NCBI GenBank assembly: GCA_032718475.1
Contig: JAUCBJ010001622.1
Coordinates: 1 to 62,589, forward strand
Source of the DNA: Nemertoderma westbladi
Lineage: Eukaryota; Xenacoelomorpha; Nemertodermatida; Nemertodermatidae
DNA length: 62,589 nucleotides
Direction: 5' to 3'
A model generated the notes under the pieces. That model ran no database searches and was not told the origin of the DNA. It saw nothing but the letters and a program-made list of their open reading frames with translations. Shown in pieces: positions 11,601 through 26,600 of the stretch. The number at the start of each line of letters is the position of its first letter. Within the stretch, counting starts at the first letter, position 1. The position numbers and the translations under genes were made by a program.

Positions 11601-14600
11601 GGTGGCAAACCGTTTAGTATAGGTAGGAGGGTGGCAAACCATTTAGTATAGGGAGGAGGGTGGCAACACATTTAGTATAGGTAGGAGGGTGGCAAACCAT
11701 TTAGTATAAGTAGGAGGGTGGCAAACCATTTAGTATAGGTGGAGGGTGGCCAACCATTTAGTATAGGGAGGAGGGTGGCAAACCATTTAGTATAGCTAGA
11801 GGGTGGCAAACCATTTAGTATAGGTAGGAGGGTGGCAAAACATTTAGTATAGGTAGAGGGTGGCAAACCATTTAGTATAGGTAGAGGGTGGCAAACCATT
11901 TAGTATAAGTAGGAGGGTGGCAAACCATTTAGTATAAGTAGGAGGGTGGCAAACCATTTAGTATAGGTGGAGGGTGGCAAACCATTTAGTATAGGTGGAG
12001 GGTGGCCAACCATTTAGTATAGGTGGAGGGTGGCAAACCATTTAGTATAGCTAGAGGGTGGCAAACCATTTAGTATAGGTAGGAGGGTGGCAAAACATTT
12101 AGTATAGGTGGAGGGTGGCAAACCATTTAGTATAGGTGGGAGGGTGGCAAACCATTTAGTATAGGTAGGAGGGTGGCAAACCATTTAGTATAGCTAGAGG
12201 GTGGCAAACCATTTAGTATAGGTAGGAGGGTGGCAAAACATTTAGTATAGGTAGAGGGTGGCAAACCATTTAGTATAGGTAGAGGGTGGCAAACCATTTA
12301 GTATAGGTAGGAGGGTGGCAAAACATTTAGTATAGGTAGAGGGTGGCAAACCATTTAGTATAGGTAGAGGGTGGCAAACCATTTAGTATAGGGAGGAGGG
12401 TGGCAAACCATTTAGTACAGGTAGGAGGGTGGCGAATCATTTAGTATAGGGAGGAGGGTGGCAAACCATTTAGTATAGGTAGAGGGTGGCAAACCATTTA
12501 GTATAGGTAGAGGGTGGCAAACCATTTAGTATAGGGAGGAGGGTGGCAAACCATTTGGTATAGGTAGGAAGGTGGCAAACCATTTAGTATAGGGAGGAGG
12601 GTGGCAAACCATTTGGTATAGGTAGGAAGGTGGCAAACCATTTAGTATAGGGAGGAGGGTGGCAAACCATTTAGTACAGGTAGGAGGGTGGCGAATCATT
12701 TAGTATAGGGAGGAGGGTGGCAAACCATTTAGTATAGGTAGAGGGTGGCAAACCATTTAGTATAGGGAGGAGGGTGGCAAACCATTTAGTATAGGTAGAG
12801 GGTGGCAAACCATTTAGTATAGGTAGGAGGGTGTCAAAACATTTAGTATAGGTAGAGGGTGGCAAACCATTTAGTATAGGTAGAGGGTGGCAAACCATTT
12901 AGTATAAGTAGGAGGGTGGCAAACCATTTAGTATAAGTAGGAGGGTGGCAAACCATTTAGTATAGGTGGAGGGTGGCAAACCATTTAGTATAGGTGGAGG
13001 GTGGCCAACCATTTAGTATAGGTAGGAGGGTGGCAAAACATTTAGTATAGGTGGAGGGTGGCAAACCATTTAGTATAGGTGGGAGGGTGGCAAACCATTT
13101 AGTATAGGTAGGAGGGTGGCAAACTATTTAGTATAAGTAGGAGGGTGGCAAACCATTTAGTATAGCTAGAGGGTGGCAAACCATTTAGTATAGGTAGGAG
13201 GGTGGCAAAACATTTAGTATAGGTAGAGGGTGGCAAACCATTTAGTATAGGTAGAGGGTGGCAAACCATTTAGTATAAGTAGGAGGGTGGTAAACCATTT
13301 AGTATAGGTAGGAGGGTGGCAAACCATTTAGTATAGGTAGGAGGGTGGTAAACCATTTAGTATAGGTAGGAGGGTGGCAAACCATTTAGTATAGGTAGGA
13401 GGGTGGTAAACCATTTAGTATAGGTAGGAGGGTGGCAAACCATTTAGTATAGGGAGGAGGGTGGCAACACATTTAGTATAGGTAGGAGGGTGGCAAACCA
13501 TTTAGTATAAGTAGGAGGGTGGCAAACCATTTAGTATAGGTGGAGGGTGGCCAACCATTTAGTATAGGGAGGAGGGTGGCAAACCATTTAGTATAGCTAG
13601 AGGGTGGCAAACCATTTAGTATAGGTAGGAGGGTGGCAAAACATTTAGTATAGGTAGAGGGTGGCAAACCATTTAGTATAGGTAGAGGGTGGCAAACAAT
13701 TTAGTTTAGGTAGAGGGTGGAGACCGTTTAGTATAGGGAGGAGGGTGGCAAACCATTTAGTATAAGTAGGAGGGTGGCAAACCATTTAGTACAGGTTGGC
13801 AAACCGTTTAGTATAGGTAGGAGGGTGGCAAACCATTTAGTATAGGGAGGAGGGTGGCGAACCATTTAGTATAGGTAGAGGGTGGCAAACCATTTAGTTT
13901 AGGTAGAGGGTGGAGACCGTTTAGTATAGGGAGGAGGGTGGCAAACCATTTAGTTTAGGTAGAGGGTGGAGACCGTTTAGTATAAGTAGGAGGGTGGCAA
14001 ACCGTTTAGTATAGGGAGGAGGGTGGCAAACCATTTAGTACAGGTAGGAGGGTGGCGAATCATTTAGTACAGGTTGGCAAACCGTTTAGTATAGGTAGGA
14101 GGGTGGCAAACCATTTAGTATAGGGAGGAGGGTGGCGAACCATTTAGTATAGGTAGAGGGTGGCAAACCATTTAGTTTAGGTAGAGGGTGGAGACCGTTT
14201 AGTATAGGGAGGAGGGTGGCAAACCATTTAGTTTAGGTAGAGGGTGGAGACCGTTTAGTATAAGTAGGAGGGTGGCAAACCGTTTAGTATAGGGAGGAGG
14301 GTGGCAAACCATTTAGTACAGGTAGGAGGGTGGCGAATCATTTAGTATAGGTAGAGGGTGGCAAACCATTTAGTATAAGTAGGAGGGTGGCAAACCGTTT
14401 AGTATAGGGAGGAGGGTGGCAAACCGTTTAGTATAGGGAGGAGGGTGGCAAACCATTTAGTACAGGTAGGAGGGTGGCGAATCATTTAGTATAGGGAGGA
14501 GGGTGGCAAACCATTTAGTACAGGTAGGAGGGTGGCAAACCATTTAGTATAAGTAGGAGGGTGGCAAACCGTTTAGTATAGGGAGGAGGGTGGCAAACCA

Positions 14601-17600
14601 TTTAGTACAGGTAGGAGGGTGGCGAATCATTTAGTATAGGTAGAGGGTGGCAAACCATTTAGTTTAGGTAGAGGGTGGCAAACCATTTAGTATAAGTAGG
14701 AGGGTGGCAAACCGTTTAGTATAGGGAGGAGGGTGGCAAACCATTTAGTACAGGTAGGAGGGTGGCAAACCATTTAGTATAGGTAGAGGGTGGCAAACCA
14801 TTTAGTATAAGTAGGAGGGTGGCAAACCGTTTAGTATAGGGAGGAGGGTGGCAAACCATTTAGTACAGGTAGGAGGGTGGCGAATCATTTAGTATAGGGA
14901 GGAGGGTGGCAAACCATTTAGTACAGGTAGGAGGGTGGCGAATCATTTAGTATAGGTAGAGGGTGGCAAACCATTTAGTTTAGGTAGAGGGTGGAGACCG
15001 TTTAGTATAGGGAGGAGGGTGGCAAACCATTTAGTATAGGTAGGAGGGTGGCAAACCATTTAGTATAAGTAGGAGGGTGGCAAACTATTTAGTATAGGGA
15101 GGTGGGTGGCAAAACATTTAGTATAGGTGGGAGGGTGGCAAACCATTTAGTATAAGTAGGAGGGTGGCAAACCGTTTAGTATAGGGAGGAGGGTGGCAAA
15201 CCATTTAGTACAGGTAGGAGGGTGGCGAACCATTTAGTATAGGTAGAGGGTGGCAAACCATTTAGTATAGGTAGAGGGTGGCAAACCGTTTAGTATAGGT
15301 AGGAGGGTGGCAAACCATTTAGTATAGGGAGGAGGGTGGCAAACCATTTAGTATAGGGAGGAGGGTGGCAAACCATTTAGTTTAGGTAGAGGGTGGAGAC
15401 CGTTTAGTATAGGGAGGAGGGTGGCAAACCATTTAGTTTAGGTAGAGGGTGGCAAACCATTTAGTATAGGTAGGAGGGTGGCAAACCATTTAGTATAGGT
15501 AGGAGGGTGGCAAACCATTTAGTATAAGTAGGAGTGTGGCAAACTATTTAGTATAGGGAGGAGGGTGGCAAAACATTTAGTATAGGTGGGAGGGTGGCAA
15601 ACCATTTAGTATAAGTAGGAGGGTGGCAAACCGTTTAGTATAGGGAGGAGGGTGGCAAACCATTTAGTATAGGGAGGAGGGTGGCAAACCATTTAGTACA
15701 GGTAGGAGGGTGGCAAACCATTTAGTATAGGTAGGAGGGTGGCAAACCATTTAGTACAGGTAGGAGGGTGGCGAACCATTTAGTATAGGTAGAGGGTGGC
15801 AAACCATTTAGTATAGGTAGAGGGTGGCAAACCATTTAGTATAGGTAGAGGGTGGCAAACCATTTAGTATAGGGAGGAGGGTGGCAAACCATTTAGTATA
15901 TGGAGGAGGGTGGCAAACCATTTAGTACAGGTAGGAGGGTGGCGAACCATTTAGTATAGGTAGAGGGTGGCAAACCATTTAGTATAGGTAGAGGGTGGCA
16001 AACCATTTAGTATAGGGAGGAGGGTGGCAAACCATTTAGTATTGGTAGGTGGGTGGCAAACCATTTAGTATAGGTAGAGGGTGGCAAACCATTTAGTATA
16101 GGTAGAGGGTGGCAAACCATTTAGTTTAGGTAGAGGGTGGAGACCGTTTAGTATAGGGAGGAGGGTGGCAAACCATTTAGTATAGGTAGGAGGGTGGCAA
16201 ACCATTTAGTATAAGTAGGAGGGTGGCAAACTATTTAGTATAGGGAGGTGGGTGGCAAAACATTTAGTATAGGTGGGAGGGTGGCAAACCATTTAGTATA
16301 AGTAGGAGGGTGGCAAACCGTTTAGTATAGGGAGGAGGGTGGCAAACCATTTAGTACAGGTAGGAGGGTGGCGAACCATTTAGTATAGGTAGAGGGTGGC
16401 AAACCATTTAGTATAGGTAGAGGGTGGCAAACCATTTAGTTTAGGTAGAGGGTGGAGACCGTTTAGTATAGGGAGGAGGGTGGCAAACCATTTAGTTTAG
16501 GTAGAGGGTGGAGACCGTTTAGTATAGGGAGGAGGGTGGCAAACCATTTAGTATAGGTAGAGGGTGGCAAACCATTTAGTATAGGTAGGAGGGTGGCAAA
16601 CCATTTAGTATAAGTAGGAGGGTGGCAAACTATTTAGTATAGGGAGGAGGGTGGCAAAACATTTAGTATAGGTGGGAGGGTGGCAAACCATTTAGTATAA
16701 GTAGGAGGGTGGCAAACCGTTTAGTATAGGGAGGAGGGTGGCAAACCATTTAGTACAGGTAGGAGGGTGGCGAACCATTTAGTATAGGTAGAGGGTGGCA
16801 AACCATTTAGTATAGGTAGAGGGTGGCAAACCATTTAGTTTAGGTAGAGGGTGGAGACCGTTTAGTATAGGGAGGAGGGTGGCAAACCATTTAGTATAGG
16901 TAGGAGGGTGGCAAACCATTTAGTATAAGTAGGAGGGTGGCAAACCATTTAGTATAGGGAGGAGGGTGGCAAAACATTTAGTATAGGTAGGAGGGTGGCA
17001 AACCATTTAGTATAGGGAGGAGGGTGGCAAAACATTCAGTATAGGTAGGAGGGTGGCAAACCATTTAGTATAGGTGGAGGGTGGCAAACCATTTAGTATA
17101 GGGAGGAGGGTGGCAAACCATTTAGTATAGGTAGAGGGTGGCAAAACATTTAGTATAGGTAGGAGGGTGACAAACCATTCAGTATAAGTAGGATGGTGGC
17201 AAACCATTTAGTTTAGGAAGAGGGTGGAGGCCGTTTAGTATAGGGAGGAGGGTGGCAAACCATTTAGTATAGGGAGGAGGGTGGCAAACCATTTAGTATA
17301 GGTAGAGGGTGGCAAACCGTTTAGTATAGGGAGGAGGGTGGCAAACCATTTAGTATAGGGAGGAGGGTGGCAAACCATTTAGTATAAGTAGGAGGGTGGC
17401 AAACCATTTAGTATAGGTAGGAGGGTGGCAAACCATTTAGTATAGGGAGGAGGGTGGCAAACCATTTAGTATAAGTAGGAGGGTGGCAAACCATTTAGTA
17501 TAGGTAGGAGGGTGGCAAACCATTTAGTATAGGGAGGAGGGTGGCAAACCATATAGTACAGTTAGGAGGGTGGCAAACCATATAGTACAGGTAGGAGGGT

Positions 17601-20600
17601 GGCAAACCATTTAGTATAGTTAGGAGGGTGGCAAACCATTTGGTCTAGGTGGACGGTGGCAAACCATTACCCTAGCAACCTCTTCTGGTCCATAACCCAC
17701 CGTATAACAATCAAACTAACTAATCCTCCACTCAAAGTACCTACAGCAGGAAAGAAACCCGTTTATTTAATCATACCGTATCTTGGAACTATGTCAACAC
17801 AAATTCAACAAACGACTTAAAATACTTTCTAGAACACTTCCACAAATCGAACTCTAATTAATATTTAGACCCACATCTCGACTGGTTAACTACTTACCTT
17901 TCAAAGACAGATTTCCCAAAGCGATAAGACCTCTTACTTTATACCACTTTAAGTGCACCAGCTGTAACGCTGACTACATCCGGTAAATCCGAGCGCCAAT
18001 TTAAAGTAAGGGTCTCTGAACATCTGGCGAAGTCTCCTCGATCAGGAAAGCCAACAGCCTCTCCTAGACACTCCTCCATACGCGAAAATGCACTCGAGTG
18101 CGACCACCGATTTAATTACCAAGATTTTAGTATCATAGGTACAGCCACAAATAATTACGATCTCCTAATTAAAGAAAGTCTACTTATACAGAAACGAAGA
18201 CCCTCACTAAATGTACAAGGCACTTCCTTTCCTCTACATCTATTTTAGTTACATTATCTACTGTATTCTACTGTATTGTATCTATTGTTACTATACTCTA
18301 CTGTACATACACCCTACCTAATGTCTTTGCTTTGCTGCCGGTACCGTAAACTTGTCTATAATTTGTTAAGTAATTTTGCATTATTGTACTAAACTTAGTT
18401 AAATTAGCAGTCTGCCTAACCCTGTGTAACCATACATAATAATTATATAATATAATATTTTCTAATTATTCTAGTACTTCATTATCAAGCGCATAATATT
18501 TGTTTATTTTGTTTTCATTTGTCTTTATTTTAATTTAGGTTATTTTCTGTAATAATTATAATAATTAATTTGTACCTACTTGTTTGTTGTTTTTTTGGCT
18601 GAAGATGTATATAATTATATACGAAACGTTCCAGATCTAAATAATTATATTTTTCAAATCGCACTACTTGTTCTTTTCTGTTTTAAATTACGATATCCTC
18701 CTGGATTCACCATAACCTCAACTAAATTATTGATGTTATGTTCAGTTGTTTATTCTGTAATTTAATATTTAGGTGCCAATCCGACCCACGGCGAACATTT
18801 GTTCCAGATATTACCGCCAATGGGCTCTGGTTTAGGTAAACTCGGCTCACTCATTCGTTTCGGAGACAACATCCGACTGAACACCGTGGCTGGTAGTGCG
18901 GTCGTTATGTCGCTGTACCACGGGGTAGAGACATCCAGAGCACTTAACGTCTTCTATTACGGAGAAATGCCGGAAATTAAGGGTGAAAAGTAGGTCATCT
19001 AACTGCTGTACTAACTATAACAATTTACATTCGCTCCACAAGCCAATTGCCATACTTATTACATTACGAGTAACATTCGTCTTGTAACCTTCTTCTTTTA
19101 TGGAAAATTATAATCGAATTGAGTGGGAATAGTGAAAAATTTAACTTTCTTTCAGTACACATCAGTGTTTCACACAATGTTTTTGATTCTGATTTGATCT
19201 CATCAAACTGCTATCATTGACCTGGCTGCTGGTTACAATAAATTAATTATGATAGTATAGATAATATTCCGGTACTAATTGAATGAAATCAACGTAATAC
19301 ATTCAATTCTCAAAAGAATAAATTTTTTTCCCCTTGATTTATAATAAAAATATATTTGAATCAAAATTTGATGCAAAAATATCATTCCGGTTTAATAAAC
19401 AAACAATCCTACCATATCAGTGACCGAGATATGCGAAAGTGATGCAGCCAGTAGGTTTAATCTTTACCTTTTCTCTCTACAGGATTCATTCTATGCAAAA
19501 AGTAATGTGTGTCCCAGAATATAAAACAAGTCTTTATACTTTGGCTATACAAACGGGAGATGATATTAATGATATTACAGCAATGGGTCCACTTCTAGTA
19601 ACATTCAGGTAATTCTGATGAATTCATTAAAAAATAAAGCTGTTTTTAATAATTTCATAAGTTGTAGCTTGTATTGTATGACTTTGTAACATGTTACAGT
19701 ACATGTTATTTAGAAGAGTGTTGTTGTGATGTGAACTACCGTGGACATGTGATTCAAATTAATAGAATAAAGTATGTGTTTAAAACTTGAAATTCAATAA
19801 ATATTTTTTTTTATTTTGAAATTCTCTGTACCCCATGCCGTATTACGAACTTTGGGATGGTGTTATTATTTAGAGCTGAATACTAGTTTAATACTCTTTA
19901 TTTCTTTATAACATAATTATATTCTTATAAATTCATCAATTAAGTAATTTATATAGTAAGAATATTGTCGAAATCGTTTGGTTATTTATAATAATTTCGG
20001 AAGGACTGTTTGTTTGTTTTTATACATAGAGGTAGTACTGGTGTGCATTCAATGAAACTGGATTGTTGTTACCTGGGTAATGATCATAGCACCAGATGTG
20101 TCTGGAACATGAAGATTTATGTTAACGTGGCAACACCTGAAATTGGGGACCTCACATCAGTTTCATTTCAGGTACGATTAAAAAGATATAAGGTAAAGTT
20201 TAATAGTTAAAGACTCAATATGAGCTCACTTCAGCATTATGTCTGATAATTTGCTAAGTGTATTAATTGCGTGCTGATTCACACAGATTTTCCACCACAA
20301 GTTTTTACCACCATACCAGCGAGCAACTATACTACAAATGAACAATGGGTGGAGGTTTAGCAGCCCTACATGCTTATTAGCTTATATTAATATTATTGTA
20401 CTACGAAATCATTTTTCAGTTCATTTTAATTCTTAAAATAATTTACAGTGATGTTATGGTATTATTCAGGTCAGGTATTCTGGGTCACTGATTCAGAAAA
20501 CTTTCCACTTCCATGCAGCATAAAGGAGGTGCCATCTGTGGCTGCATAGACCCTCGTGATAAGTGCATATTCTGGTACTGTAACTAAGACTCCCTTCATT

Positions 20601-23600
20601 CTGGGATAGGACCCATATACTCGGCTTCATGGGTATATAGCCTTACCACTACCAGGCATATGGTATTCCAGCAATGGCTGGTCAGGAGTAGAGCGCACTG
20701 GTCTCCAATTTGTGTGCACTCCACTGCGACATGCTCCTGGCAGCAGGGGTACAGGGCATGGCCCAGCAGCCAATTGTGCTGGGCCATGCCTAGACCCTCG
20801 GCAAAGAAATAGTGTGTAATGTGCTTCAGTGTAGGTATGGGTGATGGGTTCTATATCTGACTCAACTGCGACACCCTCCCTGTGGAATGGCAAACCAGGG
20901 TGCGGTATTTGCTCCGAGAACAGACTCGGCAAAAAAGCAACCCCCACTATGGATTACATTAGTAATGCGGAGGTCCGGCCACTAGAGGCCAGTGGAATTA
21001 CTGGAAAATGGCCTCACAGGCGTAAGTTATCTCCTGTCCGGCTGCCTGTCTTACCCTCTACTGGAGAGAGAGTAGCCAACAATTCTATGAGTTCCTTTCC
21101 TGATGACCTTTCTGGCACAAACCCTGGGTCACCAGGGATACCAGATTGCGAGGTGGAGATGGATTCTGAAGGTGGAGGTTACTCTCATGTTCCACCCCGA
21201 TCAACCAAGCCATTGGTGAATCTGAGGCAAGTCACTAGACTAGCCTCAGTAAACACCCTATCACTCGGGTCTCCAATGCGACAAGGTGAGCTGACTGCCT
21301 TGGCAGATAAGCTTTCACTTGGCGCTCTCTTGGTGTTACCCCAGGAGAGGAGGTGGAAAATTTCTACCACAGTCTACAAGCAGCTACTGGTGGAATGGAT
21401 CATCATGCATTCTTAACTTCCCTGGGAGACGTTAATGCTAGTCTGTATCAATTACCCACATCACCCTGGGTCTATATCGATAGTGTTAATCGATATACCG
21501 TCCATCTTCAGGATTTCATATCTAGAAATGGATTGTTTTCGGCTGGAACCCAGTTCAAGAAGCGAACTGGAAAGAGATAGATTCATAGTGGAACCAGTGG
21601 TCACACGTCCCAGATAGACCAGATTCTGTTTCGTAGGAAATACAGGAGCTCTACACAAGACTGCAATGCATTTACACTTCGACCCTTCTCCAGCGATCAC
21701 CGCCTTATTGTGGCCAAGTTAAGACTTAGTCTGCGCGCAAGCACAACAACGAAATCTGCCTTGCCGCGGCATGACTGGTCCTTTCTCTTGCAACAGCCAA
21801 GTGTGAGATCCAGGTTCACACTACAGTTGAGAAACAGGTATGAGGTTTTTGCCCCTGAGGCGGCAGATCATTTTGGCGCTTAGAAGAATAATTGAAGAGT
21901 TATCAAAAAAGAAAGACAGGCATCTGGCTGTTATCTTTGTTGACTTCTTCAAGGCCTTTGATTTAGTCTCTCGCTCACGTTCGCCCATCATTATAAAGAG
22001 TACACTCAGAAACACTAGAGGGCGCCAAACGGCTCCTCCGCTCATTAGAACAGCGCGAAGCTTCCAGTGTGTGTCTTTTTGTTAACTCCATGAAGTCGAA
22101 AATTTTGATAGTTAACTTTGTAAGTCCTCAGGAAATGTCTGATCGTATGAGCATAACCTCAAAGGGTGATGTGCTTCAGCATGTAGACGAGTTATCTGGG
22201 ATCATCGATCCGGAAGTTCGGTGAGGACCTTCAAATACGTAAGGGAAATGTGTGAGCAGCCTTGAATGGGCTTTCCAGGATTTGGAAGTCATACAGAATA
22301 CATCGGAAACTGTAGTGGTACGAGTACTCGGCTATGGGAGCCCATGCTGAGCTCTTACTGCTGAGGACGCCAAATCTTTGGATGGCAATTTCACAAGAAT
22401 GCTGCGCCGGGTTCATTGTGTCAAGTACAATGAACACATCGCCAATCAGACTCTGTAAAACATTGGTGATGTTCCATTAGTCTCCCCTAGCTTGACCCTT
22501 GATCGGAACCGCCAATGCTTCGCAGGACATTGCTTCCGCCGTGAAGACCAGCCAGTGCATAATCTTGTGCTTTGGCGGCCTCATGGAGCGAATAAGCGTG
22601 GTGGACATCCCATGACTTTCTTAAGACGCGTCTTAAAGGACTCTGGCCTTGGAGATGCGGATGAACCAGCAAATGTCATGGGTGATAAGGAGTTGTGGCG
22701 GCGCAATTTTGTCGACAAGCCGGCACAGCATTCTTAATATATATGTACTATATGTAATGCAGCTGCAAAGCAGTATGCCGATCGTAGTAGTAGTAGTAGT
22801 CGTAATATGTTATTACATAGATTATCATACATAAATACAGTAGGCTCATGATCTGGTACCAGAGGTCCAGTGCTTATAGTGATCAAAAGTCACAATTTTT
22901 GTAACATTTTTGGATTAGTCACACTAGAGTACAGAAGTAGGCCTAATTTTATTAATTGATTATATTGAGTTGATACTAGGATATAAATTGAGGTATTATT
23001 TGATAAGGCAGTGCGATATTTTCCAAAATCCGCTTCATTTAATGTATAAACAACCCCACATTAAGAGGGCATGGGTTGAAAACTATGATAAAATATGGAT
23101 CATAAAAGAGAGTAAAAAGGGTAAATTTCCATATTGTTTTGGTGAGAAACATTATTACTGTACTTTGTTCAATATTGCTTTAATTCAGAACATTCTGCAT
23201 ACCACTAGCACAGTTGGCTAATGTTGAAGTTACACATTTATTGTTTTTCACCATAAATTTAAACATCTAGTCTATCTAATCTGAACATTTACCAACCTGC
23301 CTTTACTTGTCCTTACCATAGATTGTCCCGGGCGTCACACATTTCAGGGACGATGGTTGGGGTTTCCGTATCAAAGTTCTCGATGCCAAACGGAATAAAC
23401 TCATCACCTTCAAAGAAAGGGGCTGGTTGGACGACGTAAACACTGATCAGTCTAGAACAGTTACTTTCACTCAATTTATTGTTACAGACAATTATATCAG
23501 TAAGTGAAGTATATTGGAGTTAGTAGTTGCTAATCAAGACCAAATATAACAGGTTGTAATAACATTCTTCACTAATTTTGGATTTTTGACCGGATTTGTA

Positions 23601-26600
23601 TTTTTTTGTTTCTTTATAGCACTATTCTATCTCTATATGTCAGTACACAGTTATTATTGTTTTCTTTCTATCTCGTTACGTCAGTACACAGTTATTATTG
23701 TTTTCTTTCTATCCCGTTAGGTCAGTACACAGCTATTATTGTTTTCTTTCTATCTCTATATGTCAGTATGTCTCTAACTCAAATTTATTTCAGTTTCGGA
23801 ATACATGAAGAGTCACACGTCTGACTTTGCGTTTGCCAGTACAGAAGGACGCCCCTATGGGGATTACATTGATTCGGGGTCGGTAGGATTACTACGTGTC
23901 TGGACCGAGTATCCCATATCCAACACCTACTGGGATCAGCCTACACCCTATTTGTTATCTAGTACGTTACGACCCGGAGTAGCTCTGGTTGTATCTGTTC
24001 CGCCAGCATTTGTGTTGGATAATTCTACTACTGGTTAGTAAATTGAATTGTCAGTAACAATTAACAATAATAACACGTCAAGTAACAATACTGTCAGTGA
24101 ACTACAGTATGGAACAAGCAAGCACATTATTGAAAGTTGTTTTCTTTCCCAAACGTGAGACAATTTTAATTTTCTCTGTTTTCCCAGATCGTGGATCCTC
24201 TTCCTTCTACTACTTGCAGATAGGGGGGAAAACTGGACGCAATAAAAATGCATCCCTCTCCAGGGGAAATTCGACGCAAATAACAGCTGATTACTCTCAA
24301 AAATAAAACTGTAACCTGTTCTATTGTGCTTAGTTTATTGTTTTGGTTAAAATAACGGCCACTGTAACCTGCTCCTTTCCCTAAATAGAGAATTTAACAT
24401 TGAGGCGGGATATTAATTCGGCAAGGCGGGTTTTGCGTCGAGTTTCCCCCCTCTCTCACTATTTGTAGTTGTAGACTTTACTCTCACTCCCGCACCATTC
24501 GTGACCTTGCTGCAAGTGACCTGCCACTCTAACTCTATGAAATACTGATTACTTTTCAGATACAAATTTATGTTACCCGGATAATCCATGCCAGAATGGA
24601 GGGACGTGCAGACAGTATGGTCAGGAAATCCGTTGTTCCTGTCTGGTGTCTTACATTGGGGAACTTTGTACTGAAGGTTAGCATTCCTAATACATTGGTT
24701 TCTTACATCTGGGAATTATCACCAAACCTGAGTATAATAGGACCACAACATTATATCTTAATTGTCTGATTGTTGTAATTAATACCGTAATCACAACATT
24801 TCATTTTGTTTCAGTTTGTTTTAATACCATAACCTCAAGATTTCAAGGTTCTTCTGGGAAATTGATGGGTACATATTGGAGTTTCGAGAACGTTACCGAT
24901 AATTACATATTATTGGAAATACAAGGAATATATCAAATGTCTCACTTCATTATTCGTAACACCGGGATTCCATTCAGAGTCAGTTTCTATTCATTTCACG
25001 TTAAGAAATGGGTAAGTCAACATTCTGGATGTTACTCATTGGCATGGGTAATGGGTGGCTAAGGTGCTATCATGAAGCCTGGTAGTACCGGTACCAGCTA
25101 ACTAGGCCCTATCCCAACTATACCAACTAAGTTTAGTACTATGCGATACATACTCTTTACGCTTGTAAGAGTCACCGGTACAACTAATACTTTCAGTTTA
25201 TCGTTGTACCACCGGTAGGGTTAGCCGTCAGCTGAACGGGTACCGTACTGTTGTAGGCTTAATCTGTTTCAGTATTATTCAAAATCGATATCTGATTTCC
25301 TAGTCCGGTGATAAAACTTAGATGGGTACTAGGATGTAGGACGTTCACGAATACGAAACCAGATTGCCAACGCGTTTGTATCCGTTCTTATATTCAGAAT
25401 GTTCAGTTCTCTATCTGTAAAGATAAACTTGTTTTTTTCTGGTTGGTTAACTTAATTTTTAGTCATAACCTTTTTAAGTCATACCATTTGAATCGCACAC
25501 GACTTTTTTAATTTAAAGTAAACGTCCGCAACTAGGACAATATGCATTAGAGAATGACAAATTATATTATGGTGAATAAATTAAAGGCATATGTAATATT
25601 TTATCGTACTTGTGCAAAAACTTAAATTTATTTTCATAACGCGATCATGTAATCAACGACTTACGTTGCAGATCACGTTCCCCGAAGTTGGACTAGCAGA
25701 TGTGGTTACGGATGCCGATGTACTTCTGGAAACTAGCCCTCCAATAGAACCATCGTTGTTCCGTTTGGATCCTGTAGATGCCTCCGCTCTACAGTCAGCT
25801 AACATCACTGTCGGCGGGAATTTCGAATTGTTGGGGTGCCAACCTCCAGATGATGTCCTCGGATCCGCGGACCTCAGGTTGGGATGTTTGACTTTGTAGT
25901 TGACTTGATAACTCGCTAACTCTCGCACAAAGTTAAACAAAGTACGGCGAAACATTTTATACCCCAATTATCTCACATACATTAAAGTCTGAGGGCACCT
26001 AAATATGGCATGTCAAATTAAACAAGATACAGGGTAGGGTTAACGACACACCCTACAATGCCTGTATTACTAATGAGTAATTGTACGATTCTTTTTTAAA
26101 ACCAAGCTCATCACCTTGCATAAAAGTTATTTGAGTTGTTGGACATTGCTTCGCACTCAATAAAAGCTCGTCCTACATAAATGCACATGTTCTGTACTGT
26201 AGACTGTAGTGCCGTTATTCAAGTACCTCCCCCTACCCCAAAAAAAAATAAATTGTGTGCAAATCTTAATGATATTGCATGAAATTTGAAATAGATATTT
26301 TCACTCAACTCCTCCTGGGTGGGTGAGTCAGAATTTTTATTTTAGCTTTCATTTTTTAGCTACAAGCGTTTAAAAAAGGTGTCTCCGTGGATATTGCACC
26401 AGTTATACTGCAGTTATTCTTCAACCTTATATTGATTTGTTGGTACTGTTAGAAAGGTGGTCATGCAGGATTCCAAATAAGTATTGGTGAGATATGAGCT
26501 TTCGAAAGTTGCATGGTTTTGCACCTGTGCAAGGCTATTTTATTCTAATAAATACACCATCCATATTCTGGAACATTTTGTTTATCTCACACTGTCGATA

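Noticed and set aside
11123-17207. Minus-strand frames of 60-76 residues in the 28-29 bp array (repeated LPILNGLPPSTYTKW)
   Set aside because: They are reading-frame artefacts of a tandem repeat, changing frame with unit length; no start context, splice signals or independent conservation.
20841-21416. 191-codon plus-strand ORF as a host gene
   Set aside because: Its second half is recognisably the start of a LINE endonuclease; it belongs to the degraded LINE.
23805-24038. Independent small protein starting at Met 23805
   Set aside because: It is internal to exon 9; the reading continues from the acceptor at 23794.
25653-25967. 104-codon minus-strand ORF
   Set aside because: Shadow of MACPF gene exon 12 on the plus strand, which has correct splice sites and phase.
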